A stretch of DNA of 7,696 bases, taken from positions 1-7,696 of the forward strand of contig CAIJHZ010000012.1 in the NCBI GenBank assembly GCA_903820565.1, in the 5' to 3' direction. The stretch comes from an uncultured Actinomycetes bacterium. GTDB taxonomy: Bacteria > Actinomycetota > Actinomycetes > Nanopelagicales > Nanopelagicaceae. Each line of letters starts with the position of its first letter. Positions within the stretch are counted from its first letter, which is position 1. The notes beneath the pieces are model-generated. The model did no database searches and was not told where the DNA came from. It worked only from the letters and a program-made list of their open reading frames with translations. Both the position numbers and the translations under genes were made by a program. Of this stretch, positions 1 to 7,500 are shown piece by piece.

Positions 1-77
1 ATGCCGGCACCTGTTAAAACGATGCCAAGCATCTCCGCAAGATCCTGGTCGTCATCGACGACCATGACTAAAGTCAT
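1..77 (-). CDS. mtrA: Response regulator, MtrA type (N-terminal fragment, runs off the window)
   Basis: Only the first 25 codons are present; the gene continues past position 1. The peptide begins MTLVMVVDDDQDLAEMLGIV. It shows the start of a CheY-like receiver domain: a hydrophobic beta strand, then the acidic cluster DDD at residues 8-10 that binds Mg2+ near the phospho-acceptor Asp (not in the window). The stretch DLAEMLGIVL closely resembles MtrA, the regulator of the MtrAB system that controls cell-wall and cell-cycle genes in Actinobacteria. The position directly after ahcY supports this, because sahH, tmk and mtrA are close together in mycobacteria; here tmk is absent. The ATG at 77-75 overlaps the ahcY stop as TAATG, which suggests termination-reinitiation. 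A GGGAG lies 11 bases upstream inside ahcY. A second in-frame ATG at 65-63 would remove four residues. Receiver identity is nearly certain; the MtrA call rests on a short stretch plus context. Confidence 0.85.
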   Translation of the reverse strand, partial: MTLVMVVDDDQDLAEMLGIVLTGAG

Positions 78-1363
78 TAGCTACCGTGCTCCCAAGAGTT
101 CAGGTACATATCTTGTGCAGGAGTTAGAACGTCAATGCGACCGCCCATGCTGATCAACTTAAGTGAAGCAACTTCCTTGTCGATGTATGTAGGCACTTCA
201 TGAACACCTGGCTTCAAGTTCTTTGCTTCCTTGACAAGGTACTCAGCGGTGAGGGCCTGATCAGAGAATGACATATCCATAACTGATGCTGGGTGACCCT
301 CTGCTGCACCTAGGTTAACTAGGCGTCCTTCAGCAAGAAGAAGCAAGCGGCGGCCATCTGCTAACACATACTCATCAGTCTGGTGGCGCATTTTTGCGTT
401 CTTCTTCTTGGAATTTTGTTCTAGCCATGCAACATCGATTTCAATGTCGAAGTGGCCTGAGTTAGCCATGATTGCGCCATCTTTCATTACTGCAAAGTGT
501 TCGTCACGCAATACATCTCGGTTACCTGTAACAGTAATAAATACATCGCCCACCTTTGCTGCATCTAGCATCGGCATCACACGGAAGCCTTGCATCATCG
601 CATCGAGTGCCTTTGTTGGATCAATCTCAGTAACGACTACATCAGCGCCCATACCCTTCGCGCGTTCTGCTACACCTTTACCGCAGTACCCAAAGCCAGC
701 AACAACAACGATGCGACCTGCAAGCAAGAAATTAGTTGCACGAAAAACTGCATCTAATGTTGATTGACCTGTTCCATAACGGTTGTCGAACATGTGCTTG
801 GTATCAGTGTCGTTTACTGCGATCATTGGGAATTGAAGTGCGCCATCCTTTGCCATCTGGTTAAGACGGATAACACCAGTAGTAGTTTCTTCACAGCCAC
901 CTGTGATGCCTGGAATCAATTCTTTGCGTGTTGTGTGAAGAGTGTTGACCAGATCGCAACCATCATCAAATACTTGGTGGGGTTCGATGTCGAGAGCTGC
1001 ATTGATGTGCTTGTAGTAACCATCACGGTCAACTGAGTTACGAGCAAAAACTGAAATTCCGTATTCGTGGACAAGTGCAGCCGCAGTGTCATCTTGTGTA
1101 GACAGTGGGTTTGACGCACAAAGAGCAATCTCTGCTCCACCAGCTTTTAGAACACGCATCAAGTTAGCTGTCTCAGTTGTTACGTGCATACATGCAGAAA
1201 TACGTACTCCTGCAAATGGTTGTGACTTTTCAAATCGCTCACGGATTTGTGCAAGTACAGGCATGTTGCGTTCTGCCCATTCAATTTTCTTTTTACCTTC
1301 TGCTGCAAGTGATGCATCTGCGATGTCATGTGCTGGAAGAGTTGCTGTTACTGGAACGTTCAC
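77..1363 (-). CDS. ahcY: S-adenosylhomocysteine hydrolase (adenosylhomocysteinase), short type
   Basis: A cytoplasmic NAD-dependent enzyme that splits S-adenosylhomocysteine reversibly into homocysteine and adenosine, relieving product inhibition of methyltransferases and feeding the methionine cycle. It has 428 residues and is intact. Visible family motifs are CMHVTTETANL (58-68, with substrate-site His60), NPLSTQDD (85-92), GITGGCEETTTG (152-163), NDTDTKHMFDN (184-194, with Lys189 and Asp193), the Rossmann motif GFGYCGKG (223-230), NSGHFDIEID (301-310) and EGHPASVMDMSFSDQAL (355-371, with His357). The N-terminus (SLAAEGKKKIEWAERNMPVL) and the ending LTPAQDMYLNSWEHGS resemble the shorter archaeal/thermophile class. 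The C-terminal Lys/Tyr tail that reaches the neighbouring subunit's NAD in the longer bacterial/eukaryotic class is not present. The start is GTG at 1363-1361, chosen for its AAGGAG six bases upstream. The stop overlaps the mtrA start. The 126-base gap upstream, largest in the window, probably carries its own promoter. Confidence 0.97.
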   Translation of the reverse strand: MNVPVTATLPAHDIADASLAAEGKKKIEWAERNMPVLAQIRERFEKSQPFAGVRISACMHVTTETANLMRVLKAGGAEIALCASNPLSTQDDTAAALVHEYGISVFARNSVDRDGYYKHINAALDIEPHQVFDDGCDLVNTLHTTRKELIPGITGGCEETTTGVIRLNQMAKDGALQFPMIAVNDTDTKHMFDNRYGTGQSTLDAVFRATNFLLAGRIVVVAGFGYCGKGVAERAKGMGADVVVTEIDPTKALDAMMQGFRVMPMLDAAKVGDVFITVTGNRDVLRDEHFAVMKDGAIMANSGHFDIEIDVAWLEQNSKKKNAKMRHQTDEYVLADGRRLLLLAEGRLVNLGAAEGHPASVMDMSFSDQALTAEYLVKEAKNLKPGVHEVPTYIDKEVASLKLISMGGRIDVLTPAQDMYLNSWEHGS

Positions 1364-1369
1364 GTAAAT

Positions 1370-1375
1370 CTCCTT
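1370..1375 (-). promoter_or_regulatory. Shine-Dalgarno site of ahcY
   Basis: On the minus strand the sequence AAGGAG stands six bases before the GTG codon at 1363-1361. This is an almost ideal ribosome binding site and is the main reason to accept the GTG start. The same bases form part of the 3' arm of a possible hairpin (1372-1410). Confidence 0.85.
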
Positions 1376-1410
1376 AAGTGGTATTCAAAGTATTGTTTTG
1401 GTACCTAAGG
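1372..1410 (-). promoter_or_regulatory. Possible Shine-Dalgarno-occluding hairpin in the ahcY leader
   Basis: On the minus strand the arm CCTTAGGT (1410-1403) can pair with ACTTAAGG (1379-1372). This gives eight base pairs including one G-U, with a 23-base loop. The 3' arm includes the AAGG of the ahcY Shine-Dalgarno site, so folding would hide it. This is seen directly as complementarity; a regulatory role is inference. It does not match the known SAH riboswitch consensus as I remember it. The rest of the ahcY leader (1364-1489) shows no convincing -35/-10 pair and no U-tailed terminator. Confidence 0.3.
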
Positions 1411-1489
1411 CGTAGGGCTCTACAGTGATAGGCGACTATGGGTAAAGATTACCGTCCACACGCTTAAAGTTTCTAATGGAAAACGGGAA

Positions 1490-2845
1490 TTAACTGCGAA
1501 TAAGTGAGAGAACCGCATCACGCACAGTCTCCATTTGAGCCTGAGTAGAGGCCTCAACATTAAGTCGAAGAACTGGTTCGGTGTTTGATGGTCGAAGATT
1601 GAACCACCACGTGTCCCCGTTAACAGTTAATCCATCCAAATGATCCAATGTGACCTGCCCCGAGGAATAAGTCTTCTCAACAAGTTCAGTCGCTGCCTTG
1701 GTATCTGGGACTTTTGAATTTATCTCACCACTAATGACATACCTGTTGTAAGGGGCAAGTAGGGCGGACAGTGTTGTGTCACTTTCACCCAAAGCCGCTA
1801 TCGCGTGCAAGGCGGCTAATGCTCCCGAATCAGCGCGCCAAAATTCCTTAAAGTAGAAGTGTCCTGAATGTTCGCCACCAAAAATTGCTCCACTGTCAGC
1901 CATCATTTTCTTAATGTACGAATGGCCGACACGACTCCGTAATCCAACCCCACCACTTTCGTCGATGACTTCTTGAACCGCGCGAGATGAAATTAAGTTA
2001 TAAATAATCGTAGATCCTGGACGCTTTATTAATTCACGCTGCGCAATCAAAGCTGTTAATGCTGATGGATTAACCGCGACTCCTCGTTCATCCACCAAAA
2101 AACAACGATCAGCATCTCCATCAAAGGCCAAACCTAAATCAGCGTTCTGATCTTTTATAGCTTGCTTCAGGTCGGCCAGAGTAGATTCATCAAGTGGATT
2201 AGCTTCATGATTTGGAAATGTTCCATCAAGTTCGAAGTACATGGGAATCATGTCGCAATTTAGCCGAGCAAAAATTGCCGGGGCTGTATGTCCAGCCATT
2301 CCATTACCGGCATCAACGATAATTTTTAGTGGACGAATATTACTTACATCTACAAGGGTTAATAGGTGATCTACATACTCGTCCAACATATTGCGCTGTT
2401 TTTCGACTCCAACATTTCGCATCGCTATTGGTGAGCCTTCACGTACAAAATTTTCAATCGTAACTAGGCCAGATTCCTTGCCAATTGGCCTAGCACTGCT
2501 CAAGCACAGCTTTATTCCATTGTATTCAGCAGGATTATGACTTGCCGTAAACATCGCACCAGGTAATCCTAATTTTCCAGATGCAAAATACAACATGTCC
2601 GTTGAAGCCAGACCAATGCGGATGACATCCATACCTTGAGATGTTGCGCCTGCGGAAAATGCATCAGCTAACGATGGTGAGGATGGTCGCATATCTTCCC
2701 CAATAACAATTGTTCCGGGTTCTCTTTCAATTTGCAGAAAACGAGCAAAGGCAACACCTGTTGCGAATGCGAAATCAACATCTATTTCAAGGTCAACTAG
2801 TCCGCGAATATCGTAAGCTTTAAAAATATCTGCGAACTCGTTCAC
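1490..2845 (-). CDS. manB: Phosphomannomutase/phosphoglucomutase (ManB, alpha-D-phosphohexomutase family)
   Basis: A cytoplasmic enzyme that interconverts mannose-6-phosphate and mannose-1-phosphate (and often the glucose pair) through a phosphoserine intermediate. It supplies GDP-mannose or NDP-glucose for envelope glycans. The 451 residues match the usual family length, and all four signature loops are intact: the N-terminal FKAYDIRG (8-15); the catalytic loop TASHNP (100-105) with phospho-acceptor Ser102; the metal-binding loop DGDADR (242-247); the sugar-specificity loop GGEHSGHFYF (323-332); and the C-terminal phosphate-binding loop RPSNTEP (418-424). The start is GTG at 2845-2843, supported by TTAGGA seven bases upstream that overlaps the TAG stop of the DUF3499 gene. 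The nine-base spacing indicates co-transcription with it. The GEHSGH loop and the DUF3499 neighbour fit the actinobacterial ManB/PmmA (Rv3257c-like) group. Substrate preference between mannose and glucose cannot be read reliably from sequence. Confidence 0.95.
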   Translation of the reverse strand: MNEFADIFKAYDIRGLVDLEIDVDFAFATGVAFARFLQIEREPGTIVIGEDMRPSSPSLADAFSAGATSQGMDVIRIGLASTDMLYFASGKLGLPGAMFTASHNPAEYNGIKLCLSSARPIGKESGLVTIENFVREGSPIAMRNVGVEKQRNMLDEYVDHLLTLVDVSNIRPLKIIVDAGNGMAGHTAPAIFARLNCDMIPMYFELDGTFPNHEANPLDESTLADLKQAIKDQNADLGLAFDGDADRCFLVDERGVAVNPSALTALIAQRELIKRPGSTIIYNLISSRAVQEVIDESGGVGLRSRVGHSYIKKMMADSGAIFGGEHSGHFYFKEFWRADSGALAALHAIAALGESDTTLSALLAPYNRYVISGEINSKVPDTKAATELVEKTYSSGQVTLDHLDGLTVNGDTWWFNLRPSNTEPVLRLNVEASTQAQMETVRDAVLSLIRS

Positions 2846-2852
2846 TAATTAA

Positions 2853-2858
2853 TCCTAA
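2853..2858 (-). promoter_or_regulatory. Shine-Dalgarno site of manB
   Basis: TTAGGA on the minus strand lies seven bases before the GTG start of manB and overlaps the TAG stop codon (2857-2855) of the upstream DUF3499 gene. It decides the GTG start and suggests that ribosomes finishing DUF3499 can pass to manB. Confidence 0.7.
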
Positions 2859-3220
2859 GAAGGAACTGCGCGTAAATGTCCGCGGCGACCTATTTGCTGT
2901 TGCGCAGATGAACTTTCAGTAGTGGCTTCCTCTGGAATTTCTCTAAGCGCAACTTCGCGAACAGCATCTGCGATAGCCATCAAATCATCATCTGTTGGAC
3001 CTTGTGTTTGACCATCAAGTTCATGCTTAATGACATTCCAGCCGTGAGGTACCTTTAATCGTGCACCATGGACTGCGCATAAATCGTAGGCATGAGGTTC
3101 AGAAAATGTTGCAAGCGGACCAACAACTGCAGTTGATTCGGAATACACATAGGTAAGCGTCATCGTCGCCTGTGATCTGCAACCTGCACGTGAGCATCCA
3201 CGGCCGCCTAGTGTTCTCAT
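2855..3220 (-). CDS. DUF3499 family protein, putative metal-binding small protein
   Basis: A 121-residue soluble protein without a signal peptide or membrane segment. It matches my recollection of DUF3499, a family of unknown function almost confined to Actinobacteria and encoded beside manB (Rv3258c in M. tuberculosis). The conserved N-terminal part has CSRAGC (9-14), then TLTYVYSESTAVVGPLATFS (21-40), EPHAYDLCAVHGARL (41-55) and WNV (61-63). Cys9, Cys14, Cys48 and His51 (with His43 nearby) could form a zinc-ribbon-like metal site; this is inference. A polar, likely disordered stretch (about 97-112) leads to the conserved-looking tail RRGHLRAVP. The ATG at 3220-3218 lacks a purine-rich Shine-Dalgarno site: the upstream bases are CCTCCC. 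The start is accepted because the metal-site cysteines begin at residue 9 and no other start codon lies in frame in the gap. It sits 42 bases after DUF5719 and nine bases before manB. The function is not known. Confidence 0.9.
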   Translation of the reverse strand: MRTLGGRGCSRAGCRSQATMTLTYVYSESTAVVGPLATFSEPHAYDLCAVHGARLKVPHGWNVIKHELDGQTQGPTDDDLMAIADAVREVALREIPEEATTESSSAQQQIGRRGHLRAVPS

Positions 3221-3243
3221 GCGAGCAACATTAGTGGGAGGTA

Positions 3244-3249
3244 AGTATA
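3244..3249 (-). promoter_or_regulatory. Possible -10 promoter element upstream of DUF3499-manB
   Basis: The gap between DUF5719 and DUF3499 contains TATACT on the minus strand, five of six matches to the TATAAT consensus. A transcript starting about seven to nine bases downstream would begin only about 15 to 17 bases before the DUF3499 ATG, giving a very short leader. That would fit the missing Shine-Dalgarno site and the frequent leaderless or near-leaderless starts of Actinobacteria. No good -35 hexamer is present 16-19 bases upstream, so this is tentative. Confidence 0.3.
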
Positions 3250-3262
3250 AATCTTGGGATTA

Positions 3263-4567
3263 TCAGGGATTTAAGACGCGAATATTTGAATCTGGCACTT
3301 CAATCTTTGTCAGAATGCTTCCCGAGGTAATTGGGAAGTAGCCGTATCCGTTGCTCGAGGACACTAACGCCCCTGCAAATGTTGCTGGCCCAACCTTAAC
3401 AACAGTGAAGGAACGGACATTTTTTGGGATTCGCCAATTAGCAATATCAGCACCCTTCACATTGTTTCGTATGACTTTTCCATTGATCAAAGTGACATCT
3501 ATTGAAACGTTGATGCTCTCGCCAGCAAAAGATATAACGGGGTTCAACCCTGTAACTGCCATGGTGAGCGGAACAAGTTCTGTGCCAGAAGTGCTCCATA
3601 CAAAATCTTTTCTTCCCGAAACTACTACAGTCGACTTTACGGCTGCAACTACTGGTTCGGTCGCCGAAATTCGTATTGCCATCACCTTAGAAGTTATGTT
3701 CGGATCAAGCTGAAACTCAGTAACAATTCCGGCCTTTATTGATCGAGAATTTAAGCCAACAGGAACAAACACACCGTCCCCAGACACAATTTCGACTGTA
3801 ATACTTGCATCTACATCGCCCGGCGCTAAAACACGCAAAGTATGTGGCAGTGCAGATGTGTTTTTTGAAATCTGATTTGGAATCGCCGGAATCACTAGAT
3901 TCTTACTGACTGCAACCGCAGGATTTACGAGATCACCACCCAATGCTTTTAAGCCTTTGACTTGTTCATCAATCATGAATGCGTTGATTCGTCCAGAACG
4001 TGGTGCAACATGTACTGATAAAATCCTGTCTCCTGGAGCCAAAGAATCAAGTGGGACAACTGCGTAGTTTTTTGAAGAAACATTTAAAGTGCGTGATGGC
4101 TGCTTTCCATTTTCTGAAAAACTTTCAATACCCACAACAGCATCGCTCAGACCGCTGTTAACGATAATCAAGCGCCCTCGAGTTGTAATGTCTGCTGAGC
4201 CACCTACGAACCATTGTGAAGCTGCAGGACTCATGCACAGAGCTCCACCAGCCCAACTCCCAGATCTACTTTGCCAGACAACAGGCGTAACACCCTCTGA
4301 GGTTATTACTAAAGAGTCTTTATTTACGGGCAGCCGTAAGACCTTTACTTGAGTGGTCTTAGTCGTGCGGTTTTGAAGTCTTTGAAAAGGTGTTTTCTTT
4401 GAAGATAGGGAAATTTGGGATCCCAATCCATCCAAAGTGGGTGGGCAGACTACAAGTGGATAACTTTCAGAATAGTCCTTTGTTGTAACCGTGACTGAAA
4501 GAATGCTTGAAATACCCACAACACTTATTAAAATAGCAAGGAATCTCAGTGGCCGGATCAATGTCAT
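3263..4567 (-). CDS. DUF5719 family membrane-anchored exported protein
   Basis: A 434-residue protein of unknown function. Residues 5-27 form a basic-then-hydrophobic segment (RPLRFLAILISVVGISSIL) that is a signal anchor or uncleaved signal peptide. The rest would lie outside the membrane and is rich in beta-type hydrophobic/Ser/Thr/Val alternation without catalytic motifs that I recognise. Cys41 (VVCPPTLDG) and Cys111 (ALCMSPAASQWFVGGSADI, 110-128) could form a disulfide. The WFVGGS stretch with the following hydrophobic strand is what I recall of DUF5719, found in Actinobacteria next to the large GT2 protein between whiB and manB. Its ATG (4567-4565) overlaps the glycosyltransferase TGA as ATGA, so the two are translationally coupled and probably made in matched amounts. 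A role as extracytoplasmic partner of the glycosyltransferase is inference. It ends 42 bases before DUF3499. Confidence 0.85.
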   Translation of the reverse strand: MTLIRPLRFLAILISVVGISSILSVTVTTKDYSESYPLVVCPPTLDGLGSQISLSSKKTPFQRLQNRTTKTTQVKVLRLPVNKDSLVITSEGVTPVVWQSRSGSWAGGALCMSPAASQWFVGGSADITTRGRLIIVNSGLSDAVVGIESFSENGKQPSRTLNVSSKNYAVVPLDSLAPGDRILSVHVAPRSGRINAFMIDEQVKGLKALGGDLVNPAVAVSKNLVIPAIPNQISKNTSALPHTLRVLAPGDVDASITVEIVSGDGVFVPVGLNSRSIKAGIVTEFQLDPNITSKVMAIRISATEPVVAAVKSTVVVSGRKDFVWSTSGTELVPLTMAVTGLNPVISFAGESINVSIDVTLINGKVIRNNVKGADIANWRIPKNVRSFTVVKVGPATFAGALVSSSNGYGYFPITSGSILTKIEVPDSNIRVLNP

Positions 4568-7500
4568 GCCAGCTCTCTTTCAGATATCTCGCGTTTACGG
4601 CGACCAGCAGGAAGTGCCATAACAATTACTATGGCTAAGAAAATAATTTGCAAAGAAAGCCATCCGCGCCGCACGGTTCCATCGTGAATCAACGAAATTT
4701 CTCCAGCTTCAGTTACTTTAAAAGTTGGCACTCCTAATTCATTATCTATGCGAGTTAGTCGATAACCATTTTGTAAAACCTGCCATGACCGATTTGAGTT
4801 TTCGGTAAGAATTAAGGTGCCGGCACTCGGCACAGATGTACGAGCTCCGAAATCACCTGCCTCAAGCACAGACCTAATTCCGTTCTGGTTAATAAAGAGG
4901 AGACGCCCTGTTGGCTGACTGACTTTCCAGACGACACCAAGTGAGGTTGCTGACGTTCGAGTAAAGCCACCTACTCCATCAATTGATCTAATTACTTCTT
5001 TTTTAAATGGGCTCTTTGCAAATACATACTTGATTCCGTAATCACCCAAGGTTTTACTGCTGGTGATGCCTGTTCCATCTATCAACGCCCGAGCAGCAGC
5101 TGCAATATCAATGTTTTGTTCTGGTGCGATATCTGGCTCTCCCAGAGAAATATCTTTACCTCTAGATATGTAGTATTCAATTTTCTTCTCTTTCGTACTC
5201 CCAATTTCACGCAAAACTAATGTCTTAGTTTGAGCTTCAACGCTTAAGAAAGCGGGCATTACAGTCGCACGATTTGATTGCACAGAAGAATCAGCACCTG
5301 CTGACACGGAGTATCCGACAGCAAGAACTGCATACGAGGCTGTGACAAGAAGTAAAATCGCTGACAAAATATGACGATAGTGAACGTGACTCAAAACTAA
5401 AGTTGGTCTCAACCTATCGAGCATCACTGTTCCGGCGGCAACCGCAGCTAAAGTCACGATGGAAAGCACGGGACCGACCCACACCTTTGTTACTCCTTCA
5501 TTTCCATGAGTAGAAATTGACAGTGAGGCCAACAAAACTGCAAGAGATAGCGCTCCTAATCCATACTCCGCAATTTTGCGTGCATGAGTTGAAGAGAAGA
5601 GCGAGATTACAAGGATCAATAGGATCGGGCTCACTAACCACACCGGCACTGAATCGGTTCCTCCTGGGTTGCCTAAAAGAGTTGCTAAAGGACCGCCGCC
5701 CGGAATCAAGAGTCCTGGCTCTGCTAAGAATCTGCTGGGATTAGTTAATGCTTCGAAAGAGAACGGTGCGTTAACAAGAAATGGAATAAAAACAATTGCA
5801 GCCTTTTTTAGTATCCGCTCATCGAAAAGCTCTTTATCCAAAGTTAGGGTGAATTCACGATAGTTATCAACGCTGATGGCTATCGCTGCTACAAGTGCAA
5901 TTACAAAGCTCATCAACGTAAATGCATAGAGCAAAGAAAATAGAAGTGAAATTGCGAATATTTTGCGCCATCTATAGCTTTCAATATTTTGCCAGTCATG
6001 AAGTAAAAATGCTACATATGGCATAAATATTAGTAGCACCAGTGTGGCAATTCTTCCTGATCCTATTGCAGCAATGGTAACGGGAGAAAGCGCGTATAAA
6101 AGTGAAGCTGGGATTGAAATCCATTTGTTGGCTGTTAATTTCTTCAATAAATTGAAGCAGGACCACATCATTAGCAACGGAGCAATTAAGAAGAATATGG
6201 TGATAAAAAATTGAACCTTTCCCAAAGCCACAAGAGATGCAATTGCCGTAATCGCTATCCACGGTGGTGTCGCTAGGGATGACCCCATTCCGACCTGATG
6301 CCACGATTCAAAATAAGTTCTCCACAAATCTGTCGCACCCGATGGTGATATAGGAAGTGCTCCACCAACTAATGCTCCAAAGCGATTTCGAGAATTAATC
6401 ACAGTAATTACAGCGAGAGAGAAAAAGCCAAGAACTTCGGGGCGCTTAAATATTGATAGCCAATTATTAGTAACCGCAGGAGTTAATAGATCCTCATCTT
6501 CGACTGAATCAAGAATAGACGTCGGCGCTGACGGCTTTTCTGGAAATACTCTTGTTCGAACTAATTCGACTATACGTTCTGTTCCCAATCGAAACTGTGA
6601 CCATCGTGGTGGGATAAATGGTGCAACAACTCGGGCACTCACAAATTTTTGCTTCTTACGCACCTTACGAGCCGCAATAATCATTCCTGGCCGAAGAATC
6701 AATGAGGTAAAAGCCAAGATCTCATCAGAAGCGTAACCGGGCAGCTTTGCTAACAGATATCCAAGTGCACGCGCAATTGCAGACCCAAATAACTGCAACG
6801 TGATCCATGGAAGGATCCACCACGAAGAATTTGCAAGCATTACATATGCCGCATTTCGACGATCTAAAAGTAATGGGCGATGCAAGAACGCACCTTCTAC
6901 ATCGATTGTGCGTCGTTCCGTTGCCGATGCTTGCGCGTGGAATGCAACAGCACCTGTAGCGGCAATGACTGAGTGTCCTGCCGTGCGGGCACGCCATCCG
7001 AAATCAACATCATCCCTAAAAAGAGCAAGGTTTGGATCTAACCCGCCAAGTTCTTCGAACACATCGCGGCGAATTAATGCACCAGCTGTGCTGACAGAGA
7101 GCACATCGTGAATTCCATCATGTTGGCCTTGGTCATATTCCAATGGTTCAAGTCCAGTCCAACGTGCGCCATTGCCAGCAATGCTTATGCCTGCTTCTAA
7201 TAAGTGTGTTCGGTCATGCCAGCCAAGTAATTTCGGGCCGACCATAACTACTTGTGGGCGATCATCGACTGCGCTTAATAATTCTGCGAGCGCAGTTGGC
7301 GCGGGTGCACAATCGTCATGGATTAACCAAATCCATTCGTGATCTATTGACTGTGGCAACTTATCGACAGCAAGTGAAACAGCTTGTCCAAAACCAGTTT
7401 CACTATCAGCCGTAAAAAATGGGATGCGTGCAGATTTTAACAATTTTGTAGATGTGTCTTTAGACCCTGTATCAACAGCAGTTATTAAATCAATTGGTCG

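Noticed and set aside
1086..1367. Plus-strand open frame of 93 codons opposite the start of ahcY
   Set aside because: It lies entirely antisense to a strongly supported enzyme gene, has no family resemblance and follows from the coding bias of the real gene. The same holds for the other plus-strand frames at 408-767, 764-1036, 3351-3713, 4089-4352, 5517-5744, 5669-5863, 6800-7111 and 7424-7666.
1441..1453. Inverted repeat GGTAA-TCT-TTACC between manB and ahcY as a terminator of manB
   Set aside because: The stem is five AT-rich base pairs, not followed by a T-run on the minus strand, so it does not meet the pattern of a rho-independent terminator.
1364..1489. SAH or SAM riboswitch upstream of ahcY
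   Set aside because: No recognisable conserved SAH riboswitch core or SAM-I type multi-helix layout is visible in the 126 bases; only simple short stems are present.
6725..6997. Minus-strand Cys-rich frame of 90 codons inside the glycosyltransferase gene
   Set aside because: It is an out-of-frame shadow of the in-frame membrane-domain coding sequence; cysteine richness comes from the shifted reading of that sequence. The frames at 5996-6304 and 916-1140 are rejected for the same reason.
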